Shown: positions 31,080 to 39,824 of the stretch, one piece after another
How the letters are laid out: every line of letters starts with the position of its first letter
Numbering within the stretch: position 1 is the first letter of the stretch
DNA from: Vagococcus vulneris
GTDB lineage: Bacteria > Bacillota > Bacilli > Lactobacillales > Vagococcaceae
Length of the DNA: 64,000 bases
Reading direction: 5' to 3'
Assembly (NCBI RefSeq): GCF_003950515.1
Contig: NZ_NGJS01000006.1
Span: forward strand, 1 to 64,000
The notes under the pieces: generated by a model
What the model was told of the DNA's origin: nothing
Databases searched by the model: none
Seen by the model: only the letters and a program-made list of their open reading frames with translations
Program-made: the position numbers and the translations under genes

Positions 31080-31108
31080 TTGCAAAAATATGGAGATTAT
31101 AGTATAAA
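31080..31108 (+). promoter_or_regulatory. scrR promoter
   Basis: TTGCAA, 17 bases, TATAAA, 25 bp ahead of the chosen TTG start. Confidence 0.65.
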
Positions 31109-31132
31109 TTGAATATAAAAGAGGTGATAAAA

Positions 31133-32122
31133 TTGACTGATATGAACGATGTGGCTCGCTTAGCAGGAGTGTCTAGAGGATCTGTATCAAATTATATTAA
31201 TGGGGTAAAGGTTAAAGAAAGTACACGTATTAAAGTGGAAGCTGCAATTAAAGAATTGAACTATGTACCTAATATGGCAGGACGTTTTTTAAAAACACAA
31301 AAGAGTGATATTGTTGTCTTTATTTTACCGACAATTTGGAATCCATTTTTTTCAGAATTGGCGTTTTATCTGGAAAAAGAATTGAGAAATCATCAATTAA
31401 AAATGATTCTATGTAATTCAGAAGATGACTACCGACAAGAAATGGAATATATTAACATGGCGAAAGAACAGAAAGTCCAAGGAATTATAACTATTTCTTA
31501 TAGCGATATTTCTCCATATATTACTTCAGATATTCCAATAGTATCCATTGAACGATATTTTAATAATAAGATTCCGTATGTTACTAGCAATAACTTCCAA
31601 GGAGGAGAACTTGCAGCAGACGTATTGCATAGGTTAGGGGCCAAGAGGCTACTAATGGTGGGTCGTGATATTGAAAATAATCTGGGTGTCATTGAGCGCT
31701 TAAATGGTTTTAAAAGTTTTTGTTTGAAGTATAATTTATCGTTTGGCACATTTGTGGAACGAAGTGATTCAGAAGATTTTAAGAAAAATTTAAAAAAAGA
31801 AATTCAGAAAATTTATAGCCAAAGCGTGAAGTATGATGGAATATTTGCAGCAACGGATAGATATGCACAGTATTGTATAAATAGTTTAAGTGAACTGGGT
31901 ATTCAGATACCAAAAGATGTTCAAATTATCGGTTTTGATGGAGCAAAAAATTTTAAAAATGAAGAGCAACTAGTTTCTTCAATACGTCAACCAGTAAAAC
32001 AAATAGCAGAAATTTCAGTAAAAGAATTATTACAGCTGCCGCGAACTAAAGAACAAATTCAAAAAAAGCATATTTTACCTGTCACTTTTACTGAAGGGAT
32101 AACTACAAAAAGAGAAAGTTAA
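31133..32122 (+). CDS. scrR: LacI-family repressor of sucrose genes
   Basis: A 329-residue LacI protein. The helix-turn-helix is DMNDVARLAGVSRGSVSNYI, and the ligand domain ends VQIIGFDGAKNFKNEEQLVSSIRQP. I prefer a TTG start because GAGGTG lies six bases before it; an earlier in-frame TTG precedes the ribosome site. It stands next to scrA-scrB and two GGAACGTTCC operators, so it is very likely ScrR, releasing DNA in response to a sucrose-derived signal such as sucrose 6-phosphate or fructose. Confidence 0.83.
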   Translation: MTDMNDVARLAGVSRGSVSNYINGVKVKESTRIKVEAAIKELNYVPNMAGRFLKTQKSDIVVFILPTIWNPFFSELAFYLEKELRNHQLKMILCNSEDDYRQEMEYINMAKEQKVQGIITISYSDISPYITSDIPIVSIERYFNNKIPYVTSNNFQGGELAADVLHRLGAKRLLMVGRDIENNLGVIERLNGFKSFCLKYNLSFGTFVERSDSEDFKKNLKKEIQKIYSQSVKYDGIFAATDRYAQYCINSLSELGIQIPKDVQIIGFDGAKNFKNEEQLVSSIRQPVKQIAEISVKELLQLPRTKEQIQKKHILPVTFTEGITTKRES

Positions 32123-32129
32123 AAAACGC

Positions 32130-32158
32130 TTGAAAAATGAAAACGTTCCATTTATAAT
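32130..32158 (+). promoter_or_regulatory. scrA promoter with operator O1
   Basis: TTGAAA, 17 bases, TATAAT. TGAAAACGTTCCAT (32138-32151), an imperfect copy of the ScrR palindrome, lies in the spacer. Confidence 0.78.
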
Positions 32159-32197
32159 AATAGGTGCATAGGAATGTTTTTATTTTTAACACTTTTA

Positions 32198-32211
32198 TTG
32201 GAACGTTCCAA
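32198..32211. promoter_or_regulatory. ScrR operator O2
   Basis: TTGGAACGTTCCAA, a perfect 14-bp palindrome with the CG centre of LacI-type operators, 60 bp downstream of O1 (about 5.7 helical turns). Confidence 0.75.
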
Positions 32212-32245
32212 AAATAAAATAATAAATAGGAAAAGGTGGGTTATT

Positions 32246-33691
32246 ATGGATTACAATCGTATAGCTAAAGAAGTTATAGCGGCAATAGGCGGCAAGGATA
32301 ATATTGAGAATGCAGCTCATTGCGTTACTAGGTTGTGTTTAGTTTTAAAAGACGATACAAAATATAGTAAAGAAGAATTAGAAAGCATTGAAGGTGCCAA
32401 GGGCGTTTTCTTTAATAGTGGTCAACTACAAATTATTTTTGGACCTGGAACAGTTGAAAAAGTTTTTGCTGCTTTTCAAGAATGTGCAGGTATTAAAGAG
32501 GCCTCGTTGCAAGATGTAAAACAATCAGGAACAAAAAAACAAAATAAACTTCAACAAGCATTCAAAGTATTTTCTGATATCTTTGTACCGATTATACCTG
32601 CGTTTGTAGGTGCTGCTATGATTCTCGGATTACGAGCATTGTTAACGACTCATTTTGGCTTTTTGGGTGGATCTATGGCAGAAAATTGGATGTGGGCTCA
32701 AGACTTAGCACGTTTTTTTGAGGTTATTGCCACAACCTTTGCATATTTACCAGTATTAGTCATGTATTCTGCGGTTAAACGTTTTGGTGGGAGTCCTGTT
32801 TTAGGCTTAGTCGTCGGTTTTGTTATGGTAACACCGCAACTATTAGACCGGGGTGTTTATCTGGCAGGTGAATTTGATAAATTAGATGTTTGGCATTTTT
32901 TCAGTTTTCAAATTCCGCAAGTTGGTTACCAAGGTGGGGTCTTTCCGGCAATTTTAACAGCATGGTTTTTAGCTCAAACTGAAAAATTTATTAAGAAAAA
33001 ATCACCGCAAACTTTAAGTTTTATTTTAGTTCCAACAGTCACAATTATTGTATCCGCCGCAGCACTATTTCTAGTTTTTGGGCCAATTGGCAATATGATA
33101 GGTGATGGATTAGGTTGGGTGATTGATGTCCTATATAATCGTGCAGGTATTTTTGGAGCCTTTGTTTTTGCAGCAATGCTCCAACCGTTAACTGTCACTG
33201 GGACTCAGCATGCTATTCAAGGAATTGAAGCTCAATTAGTGGCAACAACAGGGTTTAATTATATCCAGCCGTTATGGTCTGTGTCTATCATTGCACAGGG
33301 AGGTGCGGCAATCGGTATGTATTTGTTAGCTAAAAAGAATTCAAAAAGACGTGAAGTTGCGTTATCAAGTTTTATTCCAACATTAGTCGGAATTTCCGAG
33401 CCTGCGATTTTTGCTGTTAATATGCGTGATTCAATGGTTCCATTTTTCTCGGCTGCGTTTTCTGCCGGAATCGGCGGAGCCTTCATGAAGCTATTTGATG
33501 TTAAAGCTAATGGATTTGCTTTGACGGTCTTGCCGGGTTTAACTATTTCAAATCCGCCAACGATTATTTTCTATGTCATAGGCAATTTAATTTCATTTAT
33601 TTTACCAATTGTTATCTTATTTGTTTGGAATAATTCACGTGGTGTTAAAGGTGCTGAAGTCGGTAGGGGTAAAGTTTTAACCAATCAATAA
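32246..33691 (+). CDS. scrA: Sucrose PTS transporter, EIIBC
   Basis: Imports sucrose as sucrose 6-phosphate. The N-terminal EIIB domain has Cys26 in AAHCVTRLCLVL; from about residue 105 the EIIC domain spans ten or so helices, with GISEPAIFAVN and the GTQHAI motif of sucrose/trehalose permeases. There is no EIIA domain, so the phosphoryl group must come from another EIIA-Glc, for example MalT's. The ATG at 32246 follows AAAAGGTGGG; 481 aa. Pairing with a GH32 hydrolase and the ScrR operators makes sucrose the best substrate. Confidence 0.9.
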   Translation: MDYNRIAKEVIAAIGGKDNIENAAHCVTRLCLVLKDDTKYSKEELESIEGAKGVFFNSGQLQIIFGPGTVEKVFAAFQECAGIKEASLQDVKQSGTKKQNKLQQAFKVFSDIFVPIIPAFVGAAMILGLRALLTTHFGFLGGSMAENWMWAQDLARFFEVIATTFAYLPVLVMYSAVKRFGGSPVLGLVVGFVMVTPQLLDRGVYLAGEFDKLDVWHFFSFQIPQVGYQGGVFPAILTAWFLAQTEKFIKKKSPQTLSFILVPTVTIIVSAAALFLVFGPIGNMIGDGLGWVIDVLYNRAGIFGAFVFAAMLQPLTVTGTQHAIQGIEAQLVATTGFNYIQPLWSVSIIAQGGAAIGMYLLAKKNSKRREVALSSFIPTLVGISEPAIFAVNMRDSMVPFFSAAFSAGIGGAFMKLFDVKANGFALTVLPGLTISNPPTIIFYVIGNLISFILPIVILFVWNNSRGVKGAEVGRGKVLTNQ

Positions 33692-33748
33692 ATGTTTGTT
33701 TTTAACAGGAAAAATAAGACTTGCATAGATTATAAGGAGAGAGGTTTA

Positions 33749-35224
33749 GTGAAGAAAAAATCAATTGAAAAATATACATTTTATTCTCCTGAATGGGATA
33801 ATTATTTGGATGAGGTCGCACAATATGTACAAACCAGCCGTTTTTTACCAAAGTACCATCTCTACCCTAAAACGGGTTTAATGAATGATCCCAATGGATT
33901 AAGTTATTTTAATGGAAAGTATCATGTGTTTTATCAATGGTTCCCATTTGATGCTGCTCATGGTATGAAGCATTGGGGACATGCGACTAGTGATAATTTG
34001 GTTTCATTTGAAGATCAAGGATATGCTATTATTCCAGATGAAGAATATGAACGACATGGTGCCTATTCAGGAAATGCTTTTGAGTATGAAGGGAAATTAT
34101 ACTTATATTATACTGCAAACTATAAAACAGATAATGGTAAAATTGCCAAACAAGCTTTGGCAGTAATGGATCAAACCGGTAAAATCGAGAAATATTCAGG
34201 AAATCCTATTATTGAGGGAGCACCGACTGGTTTCAGTGATGAATTACGTGATCCTTTTGTCTTCAAACGCGATGGGAATTTTTATATGCTGTTAGGCGGT
34301 AGTCGATTTGCTGATGGACAGCGGCGAATCGGTTTTGGGGATATTGGTGAAATACTACTCTATAAAAGTGATGACTTATTTCACTGGGAATATTTAGGGA
34401 CAATTGATTTGCCGATTGATAAAGGCTATATGCTTGAATGTCCCAGTCTAACAAGAATAGATGGCAAAGATGTTTTGATTTTGTCGCCAATGGGTGTGAA
34501 GCGAGAAAAGTACCGTTTTCAAAATAGATTTGCAGCGATTTACTTAATCGGTAAGCTGGATGTTAAAAATAGAACGTTCCAAGTTGAAATGCTCGATGAA
34601 TTAGACAGCGGATTTGATTTTTATGCACCGCAAACTTTTTATGGTAGAGCAGATCAATCATTAATGATCGGCTGGTTTGGGTGCGGTGAACAGATATATC
34701 CAACCGATGATGAGATGTGGAAACATGGATTGACGATGTCACAAAATTTATCTATACATAATAATCGCTTATACCGTTACCCTATTGAAGAATTAACCAA
34801 TTCTTTTGAACTGAATCAGTGCAAAAAAGTTAAAGAATTATTCCCGAATACCAAACATTATCACGTATCTTTTGATATAAATATTAATGAAAACTTTGAA
34901 TTAAAAGTAGGCTCGGAAGATGATTACTGGGTGTTCAGTAATCAAGTAGAAACAGGTTTAGTAAGTATTCATCGTGGATCGCTTTCTGCTAAAATAGACG
35001 AAGGCTATGGTCAAGTCCGATCGATTAAGGCAGGGGACTATTTTGAGAATAATGTTACAGTTGATATATTTGTAGATAACAGTTTTGTTGAAGTATATTT
35101 AAATAAAGGTGAACGGGTTTTTAGTTTTAGGGTATTTTTAGTTAATGAAAAACAAATAGTAAAATTCTCAAAACAAAAGAAAGCAACTTTAGGGAACTAC
35201 AGGGAAACACATTACGTCAAGTAG
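33749..35224 (+). CDS. scrB: Sucrose-6-phosphate hydrolase (GH32)
   Basis: Splits sucrose 6-phosphate into glucose 6-phosphate and fructose. The nucleophile Asp47 lies in GLMNDPNG, the transition-state RDP in ELRDPFVF, and the acid/base Glu in MLECPSL, in the GH32 order. A C-terminal beta-sandwich (about 340-491) ends in DNSFVEVYLNKGE. No signal peptide, so the enzyme is cytoplasmic. GTG start with AAGGAGAGAGG upstream. The stop codon lies inside the terminator stem. 491 aa, normal. A copy of the ScrR core (AGAACGTTCC) occurs inside the coding region near 34571. Confidence 0.93.
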   Translation: MKKKSIEKYTFYSPEWDNYLDEVAQYVQTSRFLPKYHLYPKTGLMNDPNGLSYFNGKYHVFYQWFPFDAAHGMKHWGHATSDNLVSFEDQGYAIIPDEEYERHGAYSGNAFEYEGKLYLYYTANYKTDNGKIAKQALAVMDQTGKIEKYSGNPIIEGAPTGFSDELRDPFVFKRDGNFYMLLGGSRFADGQRRIGFGDIGEILLYKSDDLFHWEYLGTIDLPIDKGYMLECPSLTRIDGKDVLILSPMGVKREKYRFQNRFAAIYLIGKLDVKNRTFQVEMLDELDSGFDFYAPQTFYGRADQSLMIGWFGCGEQIYPTDDEMWKHGLTMSQNLSIHNNRLYRYPIEELTNSFELNQCKKVKELFPNTKHYHVSFDININENFELKVGSEDDYWVFSNQVETGLVSIHRGSLSAKIDEGYGQVRSIKAGDYFENNVTVDIFVDNSFVEVYLNKGERVFSFRVFLVNEKQIVKFSKQKKATLGNYRETHYVK

Positions 35225-35239
35225 TGTGTTTCTTTTTTT
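35204..35239 (+). terminator. Terminator of scrA-scrB
   Basis: GAAACACATTAC / GTAGTGTGTTTC, twelve pairs with one G-T, then seven T. The scrB stop codon is part of the stem. Confidence 0.9.
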
Positions 35240-35244
35240 ATATA

Positions 35245-35271
35245 CTAGTGTATCGTTTTTTGATACACTAG
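35245..35271. promoter_or_regulatory. Perfect dyad upstream of the LevR-type activator gene
   Basis: CTAGTGTATC and GATACACTAG, separated by seven bases. It lacks a following T run, so it is more likely an operator than a terminator. GATACACT recurs in the terminator after the same gene. Confidence 0.5.
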
Positions 35272-35304
35272 ACAAAGAAAGTCATAGATAAAAGGATGAT
35301 GAAG

Positions 35305-38136
35305 TTGAAACGAATCGATCGTGTGTATGATTGGGTGAAATCGCAAACAGTATTATTGGATAAGACTAATTCGGCTGATATTTCAGGTGTTACGACACTC
35401 GAAGTGGCCGAGGCTTTGGCTATTCAACGGAGCAATGCAAGTAAGGATTTAAATACTTTGGTCAAAGAAGGGATTTTAGATAAAGTTGATGGTCGTCCGG
35501 TTCGGTATATCTGCCGGTCTGTATTACGTCATAAACCATTAACAAAACATGTCGAAAGTTATTTAGAAACATCAAAGTCAGATATCGTTCCCACTAGAAA
35601 CACAAAATTATATGATACATCGATGTCTATGTCAGGTGATATTTTTAATCGAATTGTTGGGGCTAATGGCAGTATGAGAAATCCTGTGGAACAAGCCAAG
35701 GCTTCAATTCTATATCCGCCAAAGGGTTTGAACTGTCTTATTGTCGGTCCGACTGGGTCAGGGAAAACATACTTTGCCCATACGATGTTTCAGTTCGCAA
35801 AACAACGGCAGGTTGTGGCCGAAGATAAAGATATGATAGTTTTTAATTGTGCTGATTATGCCAGTAATCCGGAGTTGTTGATGAGTCATTTGTTCGGACA
35901 TGCAAAAGGTGCTTTTACGGGAGCAACTGAGACAAAAGATGGTCTGTTAGCATTAGCAGATAATAGTTTTCTGTTTTTGGATGAGATTCACAGATTGCCG
36001 CCAGAAGGACAAGAGATGGTTTTTTATTTTATGGATACAGGAAAGTACGCTCGCTTAGGTGAGACAACAAAACAGAACAGCGCGAATGTTAGAATAATTT
36101 GTGCGACAACGGAAGATCCATCTTCGGCACTGTTAAATACGTTTGTCAGAAGGATACCAATAACTATTCAATTACCGAATTTTGTTGATCGCCCTGAAAA
36201 GGAAAAAGTTGATTTAGTCCGGGTGATGATGTCAATGGAAGCCAAAAGAATCCAGCGGCGGATTATTTTAACAGACGACGTTGTAAAAGCTTTGATTGGT
36301 AGTGTTGGCTACGGGAATGTGGGCCAATTGAAGTCGAATGTACAGTTAGTGTCTGCTAGGGCTTTTTTAAATCATATGGATAAGGACGAATTGCTTATTA
36401 CAGTAAATGAATTAAATGAGTCGATTAAAGAAGGGCTTGCCAAGTTGGCCATGAATCGTCAAGATATGGCTGAGTTAGCTTACTTTATTCCCCAGAAGAT
36501 GATTGTGACACCTAATGAAGAACATTATACATTTGAGACAGACTCATATGAATTACCGTATAATTTATATGAAATTATTGGTGATAAAGCGGCTGTTTTA
36601 AAAGATGAGGGGTTTAATCAAGAGGCAATCAATCATTTTATTTCAACGGATATCAACGTTCATTTGAAATCATTCTATCGAAATCATGGATTTAGTTTTG
36701 ATACTGATAATCAATTACTAGAGATTATGGCCGAGCCCGTCATTAACACAACCAAAATTATCTATGAGTTTGCGAAACAAGCATTAAATTATGATTTTCA
36801 AACAAATTTTCTGTATGCAATGGGGTTGCACATCAGTTCATTTTTAAGTCGACTGCAGATGGGAATTCATCAGTCAAATCAAGATAATGAGAGTATCGAA
36901 AAAATGGTTATTCATTACCCCGCAGAGTATCAAACTGCTTCAGAAATTAAAACTATTATTGAAGAAGAGCATCATGTTTCAGTTCCTGCTTCAGAAATTA
37001 ATTATTTAACGGTATTACTTGTTTCACTAAAAGAAAACAAATCAGATGGCCGAATTGGGATAGTTGTTGCAGCTCACGGCAATACAACTGCTTCGAGTAT
37101 GGTACAAGTTGTTACACAACTTTTAAGTGTAGATAATATTCGCAGTGTGGACATGCCACTTGATATGTCGCCGAAAGATGCGAAAGAAAAAATTGTTAAA
37201 GAAGTTGTTGCTGTCAATGAAGGCAGTGGTGTATTGCTGTTAGTCGATATGGGCTCACTAGGGACTTTTTCGGGGGATATTCAAAATCAAACCAATATTT
37301 TGGTGAAAACAGTTGATATGGTAACGACTGCCACAGTCTTAGAGGCAGCTAGAAAATCTAGTTTGATTGAAACAGATATTAATCAACTGCATCGTGCATT
37401 GGCAGATTTTCATGGTTATTCGAAACAAGTTGCAGAAGTTGAAAATGCTAATTTACTTGATTCGTCCAAAAAAGCCATTGTGGCAATTTGCGCCTCTGGT
37501 CAAGGAACCGCTCAGAGAATGAAAACTCTTCTCGACGAATATATTCAAAGTAGCTTGGGAGAAAATCATGATATTACGGTATTCCCAGTTTCGATTTTAG
37601 AAGTTACCAAACGGTTAGCTGAAATAGAGAAAACAAATAAAGTTATTGCTATTACGGGCATCACAAAACCAAATACGGATATTCCTTTTATCCCGATGGA
37701 TATTTTGTTTTCTGTAGAAGGTAAGCAAACAATCCTGAATATTATTAAAAGTCAGTATGAAGAACATCATCCTAAACTAGACATGGTGGAAGCCAAAGAA
37801 CTTTGTTTAGAATTTATGTTGAAAAGCTTTACATTTATTAATCCTAAAAAGCTATTGGATCCAATTTGGCATGTGGCTGAGTTACTAGTGTCAAGTTTAA
37901 AGATGACTGATAATCCAGCCTTTTATACAAATTTTTCACTCCATGTTGCTGGCTCGATTGAACGTGTATTGCGGAATGATACACTAACAGTACTGGACGA
38001 AGATATTGATTTAATGAAACATGACCCGATTTATGATCGAGTTGTCCTTGCATTGAGCTACTTACGTGATACACTGAAAATAGAGTTTGATGATAGCGAG
38101 ATATTTTATACATATCAGATTATTAAAAATACATAA
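35305..38136 (+). CDS. manR: LevR/ManR-type sigma-54-dependent transcriptional activator
   Basis: A 943-residue PTS-controlled activator. Order: N-terminal winged helix (1-75), AAA+ domain with Walker A GPTGSGKT (about 148-155) and the sigma-54 contact loop GAFTGA (about 202-207), PRD1 (about 450-560), a mannose-type EIIA with His in VAAHGNTTAS, a galactitol-type EIIB with Cys in ICASGQGTAQ, and PRD2 (about 835-940). TTG start with AAAGGA at eight bases; two earlier ATGs overlap the ribosome site. It activates the mannose PTS from the -24/-12 promoter downstream. Phosphorylation by HPr or EIIB of PRD and EIIA histidines should tune it. Orthologous to MptR/ManR of Enterococcus/Listeria by layout. 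Confidence 0.9.
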   Translation: MKRIDRVYDWVKSQTVLLDKTNSADISGVTTLEVAEALAIQRSNASKDLNTLVKEGILDKVDGRPVRYICRSVLRHKPLTKHVESYLETSKSDIVPTRNTKLYDTSMSMSGDIFNRIVGANGSMRNPVEQAKASILYPPKGLNCLIVGPTGSGKTYFAHTMFQFAKQRQVVAEDKDMIVFNCADYASNPELLMSHLFGHAKGAFTGATETKDGLLALADNSFLFLDEIHRLPPEGQEMVFYFMDTGKYARLGETTKQNSANVRIICATTEDPSSALLNTFVRRIPITIQLPNFVDRPEKEKVDLVRVMMSMEAKRIQRRIILTDDVVKALIGSVGYGNVGQLKSNVQLVSARAFLNHMDKDELLITVNELNESIKEGLAKLAMNRQDMAELAYFIPQKMIVTPNEEHYTFETDSYELPYNLYEIIGDKAAVLKDEGFNQEAINHFISTDINVHLKSFYRNHGFSFDTDNQLLEIMAEPVINTTKIIYEFAKQALNYDFQTNFLYAMGLHISSFLSRLQMGIHQSNQDNESIEKMVIHYPAEYQTASEIKTIIEEEHHVSVPASEINYLTVLLVSLKENKSDGRIGIVVAAHGNTTASSMVQVVTQLLSVDNIRSVDMPLDMSPKDAKEKIVKEVVAVNEGSGVLLLVDMGSLGTFSGDIQNQTNILVKTVDMVTTATVLEAARKSSLIETDINQLHRALADFHGYSKQVAEVENANLLDSSKKAIVAICASGQGTAQRMKTLLDEYIQSSLGENHDITVFPVSILEVTKRLAEIEKTNKVIAITGITKPNTDIPFIPMDILFSVEGKQTILNIIKSQYEEHHPKLDMVEAKELCLEFMLKSFTFINPKKLLDPIWHVAELLVSSLKMTDNPAFYTNFSLHVAGSIERVLRNDTLTVLDEDIDLMKHDPIYDRVVLALSYLRDTLKIEFDDSEIFYTYQIIKNT

Positions 38137-38148
38137 AAAACGATACAC

Positions 38149-38180
38149 AAAAGATACACTAAAAAAGTGTATCTTTTTTG
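38149..38180 (+). terminator. Terminator of the LevR-type gene
   Basis: AAAAGATACACT / AGTGTATCTTTT, a perfect 12-bp stem with a five-base loop, followed by T. Confidence 0.87.
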
Positions 38181-38234
38181 AAATTATTTTTAGTAGATTC
38201 TTAATATTACGGCGTTTATACTGTATTAAAAAAG

Positions 38235-38251
38235 TTGGCATGATACTTGCT
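38235..38251 (+). promoter_or_regulatory. Sigma-54 (-24/-12) promoter of the mannose PTS operon
   Basis: TTGGCATGATACTTGCT fits the RpoN consensus YTGGCAYRNNNNTTGCW at every defined base, with GG and GC twelve bases apart. It lies 55 bp before the first EIIB gene and just after the activator gene. RpoN itself is not in the window. Confidence 0.9.
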
Positions 38252-38305
38252 TATAAAAGATGAAGAGTTAATACATACATTTTATTTGATTAAGGGGTGG
38301 AATCA

Positions 38306-38806
38306 ATGGATATTCGCTTAGTCCGGATAGATGACAGATTGATACATGGTCAGGTCGCAACTGTGTGGACAAAGCACACCAATGTAAGTCGAATTTTAGT
38401 GGTTAGCGATGAAGTTGCACAAGATGAATTGAGAAAGCTATTACTTATTCAAGCAGCACCGGTCGGCGTAAAAGTAAATGTTATACCAGTTGTTAAATTA
38501 ATAGAACTCGCAAAGGATATCCGTGTTTTGACAGATAATTCAAAAATAATGCTATTATTTACTAATCCAAAAGATGTCAGACGTGTGGTTGATGCGGGGA
38601 TTTTTATTGATACAGTAAATGTGGGTGGTATGAGCTTTCAGTCAGGTAAACGGATGATTACAAATGCTGTTGCTGTCGATGATGATGATATTGCTGAATT
38701 TGCTTATCTTGGTAAAAAGAATATCAGTATTGAAATCAGAAAAGTTGTTGCTGACAGTTCTATTGATTTATTAGGACTGTTGCGCAAGGAACAATTAATC
38801 AAATAG
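38306..38806 (+). CDS. Mannose-family PTS EIIB (additional, stand-alone)
   Basis: A 166-residue EIIB of the mannose/fructose/sorbose class with the phosphoryl histidine at His14 in RIDDRLIHGQVATVW. It is a paralogue of the B domain in the next gene; KVNVIPVVKL matches KANVIPIKKL there. First gene of the sigma-54 operon. It could phosphorylate sugar alongside EIIAB, or act on the PRD/EIIB part of the activator as a sensor of flux. The ATG at 38306 has AAGGGGTGG upstream; an earlier frame start lies inside that site. Confidence 0.88.
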   Translation: MDIRLVRIDDRLIHGQVATVWTKHTNVSRILVVSDEVAQDELRKLLLIQAAPVGVKVNVIPVVKLIELAKDIRVLTDNSKIMLLFTNPKDVRRVVDAGIFIDTVNVGGMSFQSGKRMITNAVAVDDDDIAEFAYLGKKNISIEIRKVVADSSIDLLGLLRKEQLIK

Positions 38807-38849
38807 ATAATATAAATTAACACTTAATGCTAATTAGGAGGTAGGAATT

Positions 38850-39812
38850 ATGGTAGGGATCATTTTAGCAAGTCATGGTGAATTCGCTAAAGGTATTTTA
38901 CAATCTGGTTCAATGATTTTTGGTGAACAAGAGAATGTACAAGCTGTTACATTGATGCCAAGCGAAGGCCCGGATGATTTGAAAGCTAAGTTGGAAGAAG
39001 CAATTAAATCATTTGATAACCAAGAACAAATTTTATTTTTAGTCGATTTATGGGGTGGTACACCATTTAATCAAGCAAATACTTTGTTTGAAGAACACAA
39101 AGATAATTGGGCAATTGTCAGCGGATTAAATTTACCGATGTTAATTGAAGCTTACGCATCACGTCTCTCTATGGAGTCAGCTCATGACATTGCGGCTCAT
39201 GTGATTGAAACAGCTAAAGAAGGCGTTAAAGTCCGTCCTGAAGAGTTGGATGTGGTTGAGGAAAAAGTGGCAGTCAAAGATGAGGTTGATTATTCGTCAT
39301 TACCGACTGAAGGCCAAATGAAAGTTGTTTTAGCACGTATCGATTCTCGTTTACTTCATGGACAAGTTGCAACAGCGTGGACAAAAACAGTTGGACCAAA
39401 TCGAATTATTGTTGTGTCTGATAACGTGGCTAAAGATGATTTAAGAAAAACGTTGATAACACAAGCAGCTCCTCCTGGAGTAAAAGCCAATGTTATTCCA
39501 ATTAAAAAATTAGCTGAGATTTGGAAAGATCCGCGTTTTGCGAAGACAAAAGCATTATTACTATTTGAAAACCCTGAAGATGTTGCTGCTGCTGTAGATC
39601 TAGGCGTTGATTTGACAGAAGTTAATGTTGGCTCAATGGCTCACTCTGAAGGTAAGGTAATGGTTAATAATGTATTATCAGTTAATCAAGAAGATGTGAA
39701 CTCATTTGAACACTTAAAAGAAAAAGGAATCAAGTTTGATGTAAGAAAAGTACCAAGTGATTCTTCTAAGAATTTATGGGACTTACTTGCAAAAACAGGA
39801 ATGACAAAATAA
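38850..39812 (+). CDS. manX: Mannose PTS EIIAB
   Basis: Cytoplasmic phosphotransfer protein: an EIIA domain (1-130) with His9 in ILASHGEFAKG and WGGTPFNQ, a Glu/Val-rich linker (130-155), and EIIB (157-320) with His170 in DSRLLHGQVATAW. It relays phosphate from HPr to mannose or glucose entering through EIIC/EIID. RBS AGGAGG. 320 aa, standard for Gram-positive ManX/ManL/MptA. Confidence 0.94.
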   Translation: MVGIILASHGEFAKGILQSGSMIFGEQENVQAVTLMPSEGPDDLKAKLEEAIKSFDNQEQILFLVDLWGGTPFNQANTLFEEHKDNWAIVSGLNLPMLIEAYASRLSMESAHDIAAHVIETAKEGVKVRPEELDVVEEKVAVKDEVDYSSLPTEGQMKVVLARIDSRLLHGQVATAWTKTVGPNRIIVVSDNVAKDDLRKTLITQAAPPGVKANVIPIKKLAEIWKDPRFAKTKALLLFENPEDVAAAVDLGVDLTEVNVGSMAHSEGKVMVNNVLSVNQEDVNSFEHLKEKGIKFDVRKVPSDSSKNLWDLLAKTGMTK

Positions 39813-39824
39813 GGAGGATTTATC

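Noticed and set aside
32138-32151. cre site in the scrA promoter
   Set aside because: TGAAAACGTTCCAT is off by one base from the cre register at its 3' end and fits the ScrR palindrome better.
35245-35271. Second terminator of scrB
   Set aside because: The stem is perfect but no T run follows on either strand, and a good terminator already lies just upstream.
37844-38113. 89-codon antisense frame at the end of the LevR-type gene
   Set aside because: Antisense shadow of PRD2, no independent support.
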